This document shows, piece after piece, positions 23,621 through 31,516 of a stretch of DNA of 64,000 nt (the stretch's first letter is position 1; each line of letters starts with the position of its first letter). Origin of the DNA: Oscillibacter sp. (GTDB lineage Bacteria; Bacillota; Clostridia; Oscillospirales; Oscillospiraceae); contig JAFXQV010000015.1 in the NCBI GenBank assembly GCA_017526785.1, positions 1 through 64,000 on the forward strand, read 5' to 3'. The position numbers and the translations under genes are program-made. Below the pieces are notes generated by a model. The model did not search any database. It saw nothing but the letters and a program-made list of their open reading frames with translations, and was not told where the DNA came from.

Positions 23621-24725
23621 CAATCCGCTTTCCGCAACATGCGCAGACATAGGAACGGTCAGAGAGTTTCAAGTCCGCTTTCAGCGTTCCGCAGAAATGA
23701 CAGGTTTTCGAGCTTGGATACCATCTGTCAACCATGTGAAGCGGAATCCCGTGGATTTTGCATTTCCATGTGAGAAAATCGCGGAATCCATAGAAATTCT
23801 GTCGCGCCACGGCTTTTGACAAATGGCGGTTCTTCATCATACCCGATACGTTCAAATCTTCAATCGCCACAAACTCCGGCTTGGCTTTCACCAGAGAAGC
23901 GACCGTCTGCCGCAGATAATCCTTACGGATACAGTCAAGGCGATAGTGGAGTTTTTGAACTTTCAGACGTTGTTTGTTATATCGTTTGCTTAAATCCTTT
24001 CCTTTCTTGGAATTTTTCTTCTGACTTTCGCGTTTTCTCGAAAGCCGCCGCTGTTCCCGCTTGAGCTTCTTTTCCAGTTTTCTGACTTTGCGCGTCCGGT
24101 TGATATTCGGAAATTCGCGCCCGTCGCTGACAACCGCGAAAGACTTGATTCCCAAATCCAAGCCGATTCCCTCTGTTTCAGGTTCCACGGGTTCCGGGTC
24201 GTGGATTTCCACCAGCACGGAACAGAAAAACCGTCCGGCGTGATAAGAGATACTGCCGGAATGAATGACATTCGCTTCCGTTGGAAAGTATCCGTACTCT
24301 TTCATCGCTACCCAACCAAGACCGGGTACTTTGATTCTGTGCCGTTCGCAGACAATCGGCTGTTTCGCGCCGTTTCGTACAAAGTAATAAGACGGCTCAT
24401 TGACGCTTTTTTTCTTGAAGTTCGGATGAGCGGCAAGCCCCTTAAAGAAGCGCTGATATGCCGAATTTGCGTTGATTATCGCCTGTTTTACCGCTTTGGC
24501 GTGCGTTTCCTTAATCCAAATCTTATCCGGGTTTTCGGACAGATAATCATGGTTCAGCCATACGGAGAAATCGTAAGCAGACATATACCGCTGTCCGTCC
24601 CGATACCGTTTATCCGCTTCCGCTAAAAACAGGTTGTAAACAAACCTGCAAGTCCCGATTGCCTTTAATAGAGTAACGCGCTGTTCCGTCGTGGGCTTAA
24701 TTTCTGCTTTCAGGCTCTTGAACAA
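23562..24725 (-). CDS. tnpB: TnpB RNA-guided nuclease / OrfB transposase-associated protein
   Basis: 387 residues from the TTG at 24725, which follows an AGAGGTG ribosome site; the ATG at 24743 has none. The protein starts with the family's FKSLKAEIKPTTEQR helix and GTCRFVYN. RuvC residues are complete: aspartate in GIGLDLGIKSFAV, glutamate in FVAIEDLNVSGM, and aspartate in RIDRDLNAALNI. The zinc ribbon CHFCG...CACCG lies between the second and third. A basic coiled-coil insertion (about 180-230) is present. So it should be a competent DNA endonuclease guided by an RNA from its own 3' end. Known roles are element retention and, in domesticated cases, regulation. Confidence 0.9.
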   Translation of the reverse strand: MFKSLKAEIKPTTEQRVTLLKAIGTCRFVYNLFLAEADKRYRDGQRYMSAYDFSVWLNHDYLSENPDKIWIKETHAKAVKQAIINANSAYQRFFKGLAAHPNFKKKSVNEPSYYFVRNGAKQPIVCERHRIKVPGLGWVAMKEYGYFPTEANVIHSGSISYHAGRFFCSVLVEIHDPEPVEPETEGIGLDLGIKSFAVVSDGREFPNINRTRKVRKLEKKLKREQRRLSRKRESQKKNSKKGKDLSKRYNKQRLKVQKLHYRLDCIRKDYLRQTVASLVKAKPEFVAIEDLNVSGMMKNRHLSKAVARQNFYGFRDFLTWKCKIHGIPLHMVDRWYPSSKTCHFCGTLKADLKLSDRSYVCACCGKRIDRDLNAALNIRDTTEYVLA

Positions 24726-24905
24726 GGTTTTCACCTCTTCCATTCGTGAACACACCTGAATATTTATGCCTGCATTTGTTCCTATTTTTGATTGCTTAAC
24801 ATCGCCTCCTCCTTGTTTTCCTTTGTCTAATTTCCGGAAAGTCACATGAGAAAGGATTTAGGGGAGACAGAGTGAATGATATCGTAATGGATTGTGGCGG
24901 GGCGT

Positions 24906-25064
24906 TCAGTCGAAAATAAGGCGGCTGACGAGCCAGTAGACCGCGCCGCCGAGCAGTCCCGCGCCGATACTGACTATCCAGCCGTTCCCGGCGCTCCGCA
25001 CACTCCACGCGATAATGACCGCGAACACCCCCGACACCGCTAAACGGCTCTCTTTCCGTTTCAT
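24906..25064 (-). CDS. Small membrane protein (52 residues)
   Basis: 52 residues starting MKRKESRLAVSGVFAVIIAW, with two hydrophobic segments (about 8-22 and 28-48) joined by RSAGNG and ending SRLIFD. AGGAGGG lies just before the ATG at 25064; the longer reading frame through 25214 overlaps the L31 gene and is not used. It follows the rpmE terminator, so it probably has its own promoter or depends on read-through. A possible gene start with a strong ribosome site (24802-24812) lay next downstream before the IS arrived. Function unknown. Confidence 0.6.
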   Translation of the reverse strand: MKRKESRLAVSGVFAVIIAWSVRSAGNGWIVSIGAGLLGGAVYWLVSRLIFD

Positions 25065-25083
25065 ACTCCCTCCTATGTATGAC

Positions 25084-25108
25084 AAAAGGCTCGTCTCCGA
25101 CGAGCCTT
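25084..25108 (-). terminator. Rho-independent terminator of rpmE
   Basis: A ten-base stem, AAGGCTCGTC with GACGAGCCTT, and a 3-base loop. On the minus strand the stem runs into TTTTGTC. Confidence 0.8.
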
Positions 25109-25123
25109 CTTTCACACCCTGTT

Positions 25124-25327
25124 TCACTTGCCGAGGCCAAAGCGCTTGTTGAACTTCGCCACGCGTCCGCCGGTGTCGACCAGCTTCTGCTTGCCCGTGA
25201 AGAAGGGGTGACACTTTGAGCAGACTTCCACCTTGATATCCTTCTTGGTGGAACCTGTCTCAATTACATTACCGCAGGCGCATGTAATCGTAGTCTGCTG
25301 ATAACTGGGATGGATTCCTTCTTTCAT
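25124..25327 (-). CDS. rpmE: 50S ribosomal protein L31, zinc-binding type
   Basis: 67 residues starting [20 protein letters not shown]. Four zinc cysteines are in place (CAC and CSKC), making this the C-plus form used in zinc-replete conditions. The family segment [20 protein letters not shown] is intact, as is the basic C-terminus. It sits in the large subunit near the central protuberance. It has its own promoter (25395-25423) and terminator. The ribosome site AAAGGGGTG precedes the ATG. Confidence 0.96.
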   Translation of the reverse strand: MKEGIHPSYQQTTITCACGNVIETGSTKKDIKVEVCSKCHPFFTGKQKLVDTGGRVAKFNKRFGLGK

Positions 25328-25394
25328 GCTCTTTGTTCACCCCTTTCGGATTCAGATTGCCCCGGCGAGCTTTCACCCGACGAAAGCGGGGTAT

Positions 25395-25423
25395 ATTCTA
25401 CCACGCTTCCGGACGGAATGCAA
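25395..25423 (-). promoter_or_regulatory. Promoter of rpmE
   Basis: Minus strand: TTGCAT (complement of 25418-25423), a 17-base spacer and TAGAAT (complement of 25395-25400). It lies within the last codons of the upstream regulator gene. Confidence 0.65.
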
Positions 25424-26174
25424 GTGTTTTTTTTCGCTTTTTCCAGTTGAGGAAGATTTTCAGCAGTTTGACCGCCGGGAACGCGGCGAAGCACGCGAAC
25501 AGTCCGGTAACGGGCAGGATGTCAAACACGCCAGCGCTTAAAAAATCGTACAGGAGAAAGAACGGTGACCAGCCGTGTTTTTTGAGCAGTTCATTCCATG
25601 GTTCCGGCTCTACGTTCATCAGGCGTCCGGGGAACTCCCACAGCAAAAACGGCTGACTCATCAGAAAGAGGTACGCCGCGCCGAGGGCGGCAAGAATCAG
25701 AAGCAGGTCGCAGACCCGCCGCCAGTGGAAACATGTGTCCCGTTCCGCGCGGCGCAGGGCGTACCGGACGCCGAACCCCGCGCAGAACGCGCATTGGCAC
25801 AAGGCGCTGAGCGGAATAATTTTCAGGACGCCCGTCAATTCCAGAATCTGTCCGGGGTAGCAGAGAAGCGCCGCCGCGAGACAGCCCAACAGCAAAACGC
25901 CGTATTCCCTCCAGACGACCAGCGGCGGCACTTCCTCCGCAATGACTTGGGGTGTCGGGGGCGGCAGACGCTTCGCCCGCAGGACTTCCAAATCAGTCAG
26001 GCCGAGCGCGTCGGCGATGTCGTCGAACTTCGCCACGTCCGGCAGGCAAATTCCGCGCTCCCATTTGCTTACGGCCTTGTCCGTCACGCCTAATTTTTCC
26101 GCGAGTTCCTTTTGGGTCATGCCCTTGGCTTTCCGTTCTTCCGACAGAAACTGCCCGAATCGCACAGTATCCAT
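25398..26174 (-). CDS. XRE-family helix-turn-helix protein with membrane domain
   Basis: 258 residues. The HTH_3 domain (residues 5-60) reads FGQFLSEERKAKGMTQKELA then KLGVTDKAVSKWERGICLPD. About four membrane segments follow (YGVLLLGCLAAALLCY, LSALCQCAFCAGFGVRYAL, VCDLLLILAALGAAYLFL, and one near 205-225). Such HTH-membrane proteins in Clostridia are thought to be membrane-tethered regulators. The start at 26174 is chosen because it begins the HTH domain directly; a longer frame to 26447 overlaps the upstream terminator. The ribosome site (GGGGGG) is poor. No neighbouring target gene is evident. Confidence 0.82.
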   Translation of the reverse strand: MDTVRFGQFLSEERKAKGMTQKELAEKLGVTDKAVSKWERGICLPDVAKFDDIADALGLTDLEVLRAKRLPPPTPQVIAEEVPPLVVWREYGVLLLGCLAAALLCYPGQILELTGVLKIIPLSALCQCAFCAGFGVRYALRRAERDTCFHWRRVCDLLLILAALGAAYLFLMSQPFLLWEFPGRLMNVEPEPWNELLKKHGWSPFFLLYDFLSAGVFDILPVTGLFACFAAFPAVKLLKIFLNWKKRKKTLAFRPEAW

Positions 26175-26252
26175 TGTCCGCGCCCCCCTATGTCTTTGGG
26201 ACATTGTAGGGAAAGCGCGGCGGAAAGTCAAGAAACTTGTGGTAGAGCGCGG

Positions 26253-26282
26253 AAAAAGCCCCCTCCGTTGCCGGGAGAGGGC
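26253..26282 (-). terminator. Rho-independent terminator of the solute-binding lipoprotein gene
   Basis: Minus strand: GCCCTCTCC pairs with GGAGGGGGC (nine bases, one G-U), then TTTTTCC. Confidence 0.8.
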
Positions 26283-26290
26283 GAACACTG

Positions 26291-27802
26291 TCACGGGATA
26301 TCTTCGGCGGGGGCGTCGGGGCGAGGTTCTCCGGCCAGCAGGGCTTCCATACGCTTTTGGGCGTCGTCGAGAGCCTCCGTTACTTTCTTGCGTCCGGCCA
26401 TGACCTTCCAGAGTTCTTCCCCGAGGATATCGGCCATTTCCGGCCACTCCGTGAGCGTCGGCACATACTGGCTTTGTTCCATTGCCGCGGCGACTTTGGC
26501 ATAGTGCGGACGGGACTTCAAAATTTCGGCGTCCTGTAAGAGCGAGTAGCGGCAGGGCGTGACGCCGGACGCAATCAGGTTTCTTTGGATGCTGGGGTGC
26601 ATGAGGTACTCAAGGAGGCGCTCGGCCTGTTCGGGGTGCTGACTGTTCGCGGGAATGCCAAGCCCCCAAATGGTACAGGTTCCGGCGGGGTGGGTTTCCC
26701 CGCCCTTTTCCGCCGCGCCGGGGAATACGATGTAGGTCGCGGCACTCTTCGCGGATGGCGTGTACCAGTCGGAGCGGATAAAGCCCACGGCGGCCTTGCC
26801 GCTGTCAATGGCCTTGACAAACTCGGAATCGGGGAGGGCTTTCCCGGTGGCGGTCAGTTCGAGGAAGAAGTTGACGGCGTCCTGAAACTTCTTGGTGTAG
26901 ACGGACGGCTTTTGATTGTGGTCGACAAACCAGCCGTCGAAACTCCGCAGAATCGGCAGGAAATCGAGCGTGACGCGGTCTTCGTGGGACTGGTGGTACA
27001 CGAAACCAATTTCCCCGCGCTGTTTGGCGGCCTTGCAGACGGCCAACAGGTTTTGCAGGTTCTGTATTCTGTCGGTGGAGCTGTCGGAGGCAATCAGGGA
27101 CTGCTTGTTACAGAGCAGAACCGTGGCGTTCCCGTACCACGGCGCGAGGGTGTACGCGCTTCCGTCGGCGCAGATGTCGAGAACGGACGGTATGAAGTCG
27201 TCGCCGGGGCGGTAGCCCAGCGCGCTGAGACTGGCGAGGGCGTTCGTTTTCCGGCACGCGGCGACGCTGGAACTGTGTACCATGATAAGGTCATAGGCGG
27301 TGTCGGTTTGTGACAGCGCGGCGCGGAGTTCGTCGCGGGAGAGTTCCCGGACTTCACAAGTAACATGGTTGCCCTGTTCAAAGGCGGGCAGTTCCGCCCG
27401 GACGGCCTCCGCCCACGCCCCCGACAGCATGGCCAGTGTCAGCGGGACAGGCGGCTCTTCCGGCGTCGCGGGGATTCCGTCGGGGGCGGGTTCAGCGTCG
27501 GCGTCGGCTTGGGATGTGGTATCGGCGTCCGTGGGGGTCTCTGTCCCGCCGTCGCTGTCCGTATCGGACGCGGTATCGTCGGCACTGTCCGTATCGGACA
27601 CGGTATCGTCGGCACTGTTCGCGGGCGTGGTCACTTCCCCGTCGGGGCCGATGATGATGGCGTTTTCGGTGTCGCCGTCGGTGACAAAAACGCTTGTGGG
27701 GCCGTCCGCGCCCCCGATGATTCCGACTTGCTGTTTGCAGGCCGTCAGAGACCATAAGAGCGTGACGGCCAGCAGACAGAGCGCCACTGTTTTTCTGTTC
27801 AT
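26291..27802 (-). CDS. Extracellular solute-binding lipoprotein (family 1-like)
   Basis: 503 residues. The signal peptide ends in LLWSLTACKQ (lipobox cysteine 22). A segment GIIGGADGPTSVFVTDGD follows immediately, then a 70-residue Asp/Thr/Ala-rich linker. From about residue 120 the fold is an ABC solute-binding protein: AYDLIMVHSSSVA, APWYGNATVLLCNKQSL, DSGKAAVGFIRSDWYTPS, WGLGIPANSQHPEQAERLLE. It probably binds a sugar or oligosaccharide outside the cell. No permease genes are adjacent, so the transporter is unknown. The GGADGPT motif recalls sodium-pumping decarboxylase beta subunits and small Clostridia proteins. Monocistronic with its own promoter and terminator. Confidence 0.8.
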   Translation of the reverse strand: MNRKTVALCLLAVTLLWSLTACKQQVGIIGGADGPTSVFVTDGDTENAIIIGPDGEVTTPANSADDTVSDTDSADDTASDTDSDGGTETPTDADTTSQADADAEPAPDGIPATPEEPPVPLTLAMLSGAWAEAVRAELPAFEQGNHVTCEVRELSRDELRAALSQTDTAYDLIMVHSSSVAACRKTNALASLSALGYRPGDDFIPSVLDICADGSAYTLAPWYGNATVLLCNKQSLIASDSSTDRIQNLQNLLAVCKAAKQRGEIGFVYHQSHEDRVTLDFLPILRSFDGWFVDHNQKPSVYTKKFQDAVNFFLELTATGKALPDSEFVKAIDSGKAAVGFIRSDWYTPSAKSAATYIVFPGAAEKGGETHPAGTCTIWGLGIPANSQHPEQAERLLEYLMHPSIQRNLIASGVTPCRYSLLQDAEILKSRPHYAKVAAAMEQSQYVPTLTEWPEMADILGEELWKVMAGRKKVTEALDDAQKRMEALLAGEPRPDAPAEDIP

Positions 27803-27851
27803 AACGTACCCTCCCGGCAGAGATTCCGGAACAGATTCCCATTCCGCTCAC

Positions 27852-27880
27852 AGGATAGCATATTTCCAGCAAAAACGCAA
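27852..27880 (-). promoter_or_regulatory. Promoter of the solute-binding lipoprotein gene
   Basis: Minus strand: TTGCGT (complement of 27875-27880), a 17-base spacer and TATCCT (complement of 27852-27857). Confidence 0.65.
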
Positions 27881-27907
27881 GAATTTTTTAAAATCTCCAC
27901 AAAAAGA

Positions 27908-27936
27908 TTGACAACGCCGGGAGTTTGTACTATTCT
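27908..27936 (+). promoter_or_regulatory. Promoter of tpiA
   Basis: TTGACA (27908-27913), a 17-base spacer and TATTCT (27931-27936). The start codon is at 27973. Confidence 0.75.
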
Positions 27937-27972
27937 AAGGGTACCGCGTTCGCGGACAAAGGAGGAGTACGC

Positions 27973-28734
27973 ATGAATAGCAACCGCAAGACTATCATCG
28001 CCGGAAACTGGAAGATGAACAAGACCCCCAAGGAAGCCGAAGCCCTGTTAGGGGAAGTCCTCCCAAAAGCGGCTGGCGCGTCCTGTGAAGTCGTCGTCTG
28101 CGTGCCTTACGTGGATTTGCCGATTGCCTGCGGCAAAACCGCCGGAAGCAAGGTCAGCGTCGGCGCGCAGAATCTGCACTTCAAGGCCAGCGGCGCGTAC
28201 ACCGGGGAAATCAGCGCGGCCATGCTTCAGGAAATCGGCGTGTCCTACGTGGTCATCGGGCACAGCGAACGCCGGGAGTATTTCGCCGAGACGGACGCGA
28301 CGGTATCCCTGAAAATCGGCGCGGCGCTGGCGGCGGGTCTGACGCCCATTCTGTGCGTGGGCGAGAGCCTCGAACAGCGCGAGCAGAACATCATGCCCGA
28401 ACATATCCGCACACAGATTAAAATTGACCTCTCCGGCGTCTCCGCCGCCGACATGGGCAGGGTCGTCGTCGCCTACGAACCCATCTGGGCTATCGGCACG
28501 GGCAAGACCGCCACGTCCGAACAGGCGCAGGAAGTCTGCAAGCTCATCCGCGACACCCTCGCGGAGCTTTTCGGCGCGGAAACCGCCGAAACGGTCTCCA
28601 TCCTCTACGGCGGTTCCATGAACGCGAAGAACGCCGCCGAACTGCTGGCGCAGCCCGACATCGACGGCGGCCTCATCGGCGGCGCGTCCCTGAAAGCCGA
28701 CGATTTCGGCCAGATTATCGCCGCCGCGCAGTGA
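27973..28734 (+). CDS. tpiA: Triosephosphate isomerase
   Basis: 253 residues. Catalytic residues are all present: lysine in IIAGNWKMNKT, histidine in VIGHSERREYF, glutamate in VAYEPIWAIGTGKTA. The phosphate loop is ILYGGSMNAKN with LIGGASLKADDF. It interconverts dihydroxyacetone phosphate and glyceraldehyde-3-phosphate in glycolysis. The ATG at 27973 is used because AAAGGAGGAG precedes it by 6 bases. It stands alone here rather than in the common gap-pgk-tpi-gpmI cluster, with its own promoter and a long terminator. Confidence 0.97.
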   Translation: MNSNRKTIIAGNWKMNKTPKEAEALLGEVLPKAAGASCEVVVCVPYVDLPIACGKTAGSKVSVGAQNLHFKASGAYTGEISAAMLQEIGVSYVVIGHSERREYFAETDATVSLKIGAALAAGLTPILCVGESLEQREQNIMPEHIRTQIKIDLSGVSAADMGRVVVAYEPIWAIGTGKTATSEQAQEVCKLIRDTLAELFGAETAETVSILYGGSMNAKNAAELLAQPDIDGGLIGGASLKADDFGQIIAAAQ

Positions 28735-28777
28735 ACGCGATTTTGTAACATTGCGCCGGGAGTGTCCCGGCGGTTCG

Positions 28778-28817
28778 GACGCCGCTTCCCATGAACCGGG
28801 AAGCGGCGTCTTTCGGT
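28778..28817 (+). terminator. Terminator of tpiA
   Basis: A perfect 13-base stem, GACGCCGCTTCCC with GGGAAGCGGCGTC, followed by TTTCGGTT. It abuts the convergent transporter stop and may serve both strands. Confidence 0.75.
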
Positions 28818-30172
28818 TAAATCAAGCCGACAATCAGGATAAAGAGAATCAGCACGGGAAGCACGAACTGAAAATAGGGTTTCAGGGCGGCGGGCATTTT
28901 CAGGCCGGTTCCGGTGTTGGCCTCTTTCAGGTAGTTGTCGAAGCCCCAGCCCCAGCGCGTCACGCAGAAGAGCAGGTACGTCAGCGACCCCAGCGGGAGC
29001 AGTAACGAACTGACAATGAAATCCTCGCTGTCGAGTACGTCACGCGCCCCGATGATGTGCAGGTCCATCCAGACGTTGTAGCCGAGTACGCAGGGCATAC
29101 TCGCAATGAGAATAAAGATACAGCAGACCAGAGAGGCCTTTTTCCGGTTCCAGCCAAAATCGTCAATGCAGTTGGCTATCAGGTTCTCAAAGACGGCAAT
29201 GACCGTCGAGAAGCTGGCAAACGTCATGAACAGGAAGAACAGCGCCCCCCAGAAGCGGCCGCCCGTCATGTCGGAGAAGATGCGCGGCAGGGTCATGAAA
29301 ATCAGGCCGGGGCCTTGGTTCGGTTCCACGCCGAAGCTGAAGCACGCCGGGAAGATAATCAGTCCGGCCATAAAGGCCACGAACGTGTCAAGGGCGCAGA
29401 TACGCGCCGCCTCGCCGGGGAGCGTGTTTTCATCGGACATGTAGCTTCCGAAAATCTCCATGGAGCCGATTCCGATACTCAGCGTGAAAAATGACTGGTT
29501 CATGGCGTCCATGATGACATGAAACAGCCCGACTTCCCGGGCGCGTTCCATGGACGGGAGCAGGTAGAACTTGACGCCTTCCAGACCGCCGGGGAGCGTC
29601 AGTCCGCGCACGGCCAGTATCACAATCAGGCACAGAAGCCCCAGCATCATCCACTTTGTGACGCGTTCGAGACCGTTGCGGAGTCCGAAACTGCACACCA
29701 AAAAGCCCGCAATGACGGTAATCGCCATCCAGAGCGCCATTTCCGCTGGGGAGGCCAGCATGCGTTCAAACACGGAATCGGCCTCGGCGGGCGGGAGCAG
29801 GTAGAACACGCCCCCCGCGAACTTGAAGAAGTAGCCCAACATCCAGCCGGAGACCGTGGTATAGTACATCATGAGCAGTGTACAGCCCGCGAAGCACGCC
29901 CAGCCGTGAATATGCCACTTGCTTCCGGGGGGTTCGAGGGCTTGGAAAGCGGGCAGGGCGCTTTTCCGGCTTGCGCGTCCGACCGCGAACTCCATGGTCA
30001 GGACGGGAATGCCCATCAGCACCAGAAAGAGCAGGTAGAACAGCACGAACACGCCGCCGCCGTCCGCGCCCGTGACGTACGGGAAGCGCCACACGTTCCC
30101 GATTCCGATTGCACACCCGGCGCTGACCAGCAGGAAGCCCAGACGTGACCGGAAAGTTTCGCGTTCCATCAT
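28817..30172 (-). CDS. Neurotransmitter:sodium symporter (NSS/SNF) family transporter
   Basis: 451 residues with about eleven to twelve membrane segments. The NSS signature at the N-terminus is GFLLVSAGCAIGIGNVWRFP with the unwound TM1 region, then GVFVLFYLLFLVLMGIP. TM6 has QSFFTLSIGIGSMEIFGSYM and TM8 FASFSTVIAVFEN. Bacterial members such as LeuT and MhsT import amino acids with sodium. Substrate cannot be read here. AAGGAG lies 9 bases before the first of two adjacent ATGs. It is the last gene of the leftward run from parE, 36 bases after the LUD gene. Confidence 0.93.
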   Translation of the reverse strand: MMERETFRSRLGFLLVSAGCAIGIGNVWRFPYVTGADGGGVFVLFYLLFLVLMGIPVLTMEFAVGRASRKSALPAFQALEPPGSKWHIHGWACFAGCTLLMMYYTTVSGWMLGYFFKFAGGVFYLLPPAEADSVFERMLASPAEMALWMAITVIAGFLVCSFGLRNGLERVTKWMMLGLLCLIVILAVRGLTLPGGLEGVKFYLLPSMERAREVGLFHVIMDAMNQSFFTLSIGIGSMEIFGSYMSDENTLPGEAARICALDTFVAFMAGLIIFPACFSFGVEPNQGPGLIFMTLPRIFSDMTGGRFWGALFFLFMTFASFSTVIAVFENLIANCIDDFGWNRKKASLVCCIFILIASMPCVLGYNVWMDLHIIGARDVLDSEDFIVSSLLLPLGSLTYLLFCVTRWGWGFDNYLKEANTGTGLKMPAALKPYFQFVLPVLILFILIVGLI

Positions 30173-30208
30173 AACTTGTCACTCCTTACTATGTTCACCC
30201 GACCCGGA

Positions 30209-30799
30209 TTACAGGCCGAGGTCTTCGCGCACGAGCAGGACTTCCGTTTCCGTGCCAAACATCGGTTCCCACAGAACCACAAGCCCCCGGCAGATTCGCT
30301 CCGGACTGTTGCAGTCATAACAGCGCTCCGCACGCGCCGCGCACGGTGTTTTCATGCCTAAGCGTTGCGCGTTTTTCGGCGCGGCGATGTTCCGCGCCCG
30401 CCACAGTGCCTGTTCGTAGTCCGGGGCGATTTTGTTCTGACCCACGACGAAATACACGCGCTTATGCCCGTACAATGTCGACGCGACGCGGTTGCCCGTG
30501 CCGTCGATGTTGAGCAGTTCGCCGCCCTCCGTCATGGCGTTGACCGACGAAAGGTAAACTTCCGTATTCATGGCGCGGTCGCGTTCCGTGCTGTCCCCGA
30601 CCCAGTGCCAGTGCAGGTCGTTATGCGTCGAGAGGCTTTTATCAAGGCCAAGTTCTTTCAGCGTCACGGAGCCGCCGAAGCCGACCGTTGTGCCGTCAAT
30701 CGCGGCGTTGAGGTAGTCCGACGCGGCCTTCCCGTCGGGGAAAATCTCCGCGCGGAATCCCCGCGCCCGCAAGTTGTCCCGTACCTGTTCGAGTTCCAT
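30209..30799 (-). CDS. LUD-domain protein (LutC/YkgG-like)
   Basis: 196 residues forming a single LUD domain. Motifs are DGTTVGFGGSVTLKELGL, SSVNAMTEGGELLNIDGTGN and VYFVVGQNKIAPDYEQAL, with a C-terminal cysteine cluster (TPCAARAERCYDCNSPERIC) characteristic of the short LUD subfamily. Related proteins take part in lactate oxidation as LutABC. Here neither lutA nor lutB is linked, so the role is open. AAAGGAC precedes the ATG. It follows the hepT gene by 14 bases in the same operon run. Confidence 0.85.
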   Translation of the reverse strand: MELEQVRDNLRARGFRAEIFPDGKAASDYLNAAIDGTTVGFGGSVTLKELGLDKSLSTHNDLHWHWVGDSTERDRAMNTEVYLSSVNAMTEGGELLNIDGTGNRVASTLYGHKRVYFVVGQNKIAPDYEQALWRARNIAAPKNAQRLGMKTPCAARAERCYDCNSPERICRGLVVLWEPMFGTETEVLLVREDLGL

Positions 30800-30813
30800 A
30801 TTGCCACGTCCTT

Positions 30814-31203
30814 TCAGAGCCAGTCGCGTTCCAGCGTCTCCCGCAACGCCCGGAACATGTCATAATAACGCGCTTTGGTATTCTGGACAATGCCCAGCGC
30901 AATGGCCTCATTGTAAGCGTGCGCGACATGGTTTCTGTCCTCCAGCGCCCGGAGCCACAAGGCCTCGTCGGGAATCATCTCCGCCGCGTAGGCGGTTCTG
31001 ATAACCAGTTTCGGGGAACCGATTTTTCCCTCCCGGTAGCCGCTCTTGTCCAAGCACTCCTTCATAGTTTTCCAAGCCTGTTCAAAGCAGATTTCAAAGA
31101 GCGCCACCATACCGGACAGTTCCACGTTTCCGTAAGGTTCCGTGTAGGCGTAAATGTCGCCGAGATTGTCAAGCGCCCGGACAAAATTTTCAAACTTGCT
31201 CAT
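30814..31203 (-). CDS. hepT: HepT-like HEPN toxin (HI0074 family)
   Basis: 129 residues, all helical, matching nucleotidyltransferase substrate-binding (HI0074) proteins: VRALDNLGDIYAY, MVALFEICFEQAWKTMKECL, PKLVIRTAYAAEMI. The HEPN active-site motif Rx4HxY is intact in LEDRNHVAHAYNE. In the MntA/HepT system HepT is the toxin, an RNase or tRNA-acting HEPN protein that MntA silences by adding AMP to the motif tyrosine. The start overlaps the mntA gene by 14 bases, as expected for a coupled pair. Confidence 0.9.
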   Translation of the reverse strand: MSKFENFVRALDNLGDIYAYTEPYGNVELSGMVALFEICFEQAWKTMKECLDKSGYREGKIGSPKLVIRTAYAAEMIPDEALWLRALEDRNHVAHAYNEAIALGIVQNTKARYYDMFRALRETLERDWL

Positions 31204-31504
31204 AAATCACAACTCCGTCGCGTTGAATAGATTCCAACAATTCGGGCTGCACGGGTTTGTCCAGATTCACGATATCGAACATCAGCAGAGTGTACGTCTC
31301 CTCGTCCACGTCGAGCGAGAACCGCGCCCCGTCGCCGCCCGTGAAAGCAAGGTCAATATCGCTCCGTTCGCGGAAATCGCCCCGCGCCCGCGAACCGAAC
31401 AGTAGCACCTTTTTGACGCCGTACTTTTCCGCGAACGTCCGGATTTCCCGAATGACACGTTCCCGGATACCAGTTTTTTGGGAAAGTTCCGCTTCCGTGT
31501 CCAT
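31190..31504 (-). CDS. mntA: MntA-like nucleotidyltransferase antitoxin
   Basis: 104 residues of the minimal nucleotidyltransferase family. The catalytic GSx10DxD motif is intact in LLFGSRARGDFRERSDIDLA. A short N-terminal helix bundle (about 1-30) precedes it. The third acid is probably in LLMFDIVNLD. It would AMPylate the HepT toxin encoded immediately downstream. AGAGGT lies upstream of the ATG. Together the two genes form an intact MNT-HEPN toxin-antitoxin pair inside a housekeeping operon. Confidence 0.9.
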   Translation of the reverse strand: MDTEAELSQKTGIRERVIREIRTFAEKYGVKKVLLFGSRARGDFRERSDIDLAFTGGDGARFSLDVDEETYTLLMFDIVNLDKPVQPELLESIQRDGVVIYEQV

Positions 31505-31516
31505 GTGGCAGACCTC

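Larger units (their letters stand above)
23400..24802 (-). mobile_element. IS200/IS605-group element carrying only tnpB
   Basis: A tnpB gene sits between the telA hairpin and a small membrane-protein gene, with AT-richer flanks than the host. No tnpA (Y1 transposase) is present, so movement would need TnpA in trans. Both ends are uncertain. The left end probably lies near 24745-24802, where a strong ribosome site (AGGAGG) and ATG at 24802 open a frame that stops after six codons, suggesting insertion into the start of a resident gene. The right end lies somewhere in 23350-23560. Confidence 0.6.

Noticed and set aside
25065-25214. N-terminal extension of the 52-residue membrane protein
   Set aside because: It overlaps the L31 gene out of frame and includes the rpmE terminator; the internal ATG at 25064 has AGGAGGG.
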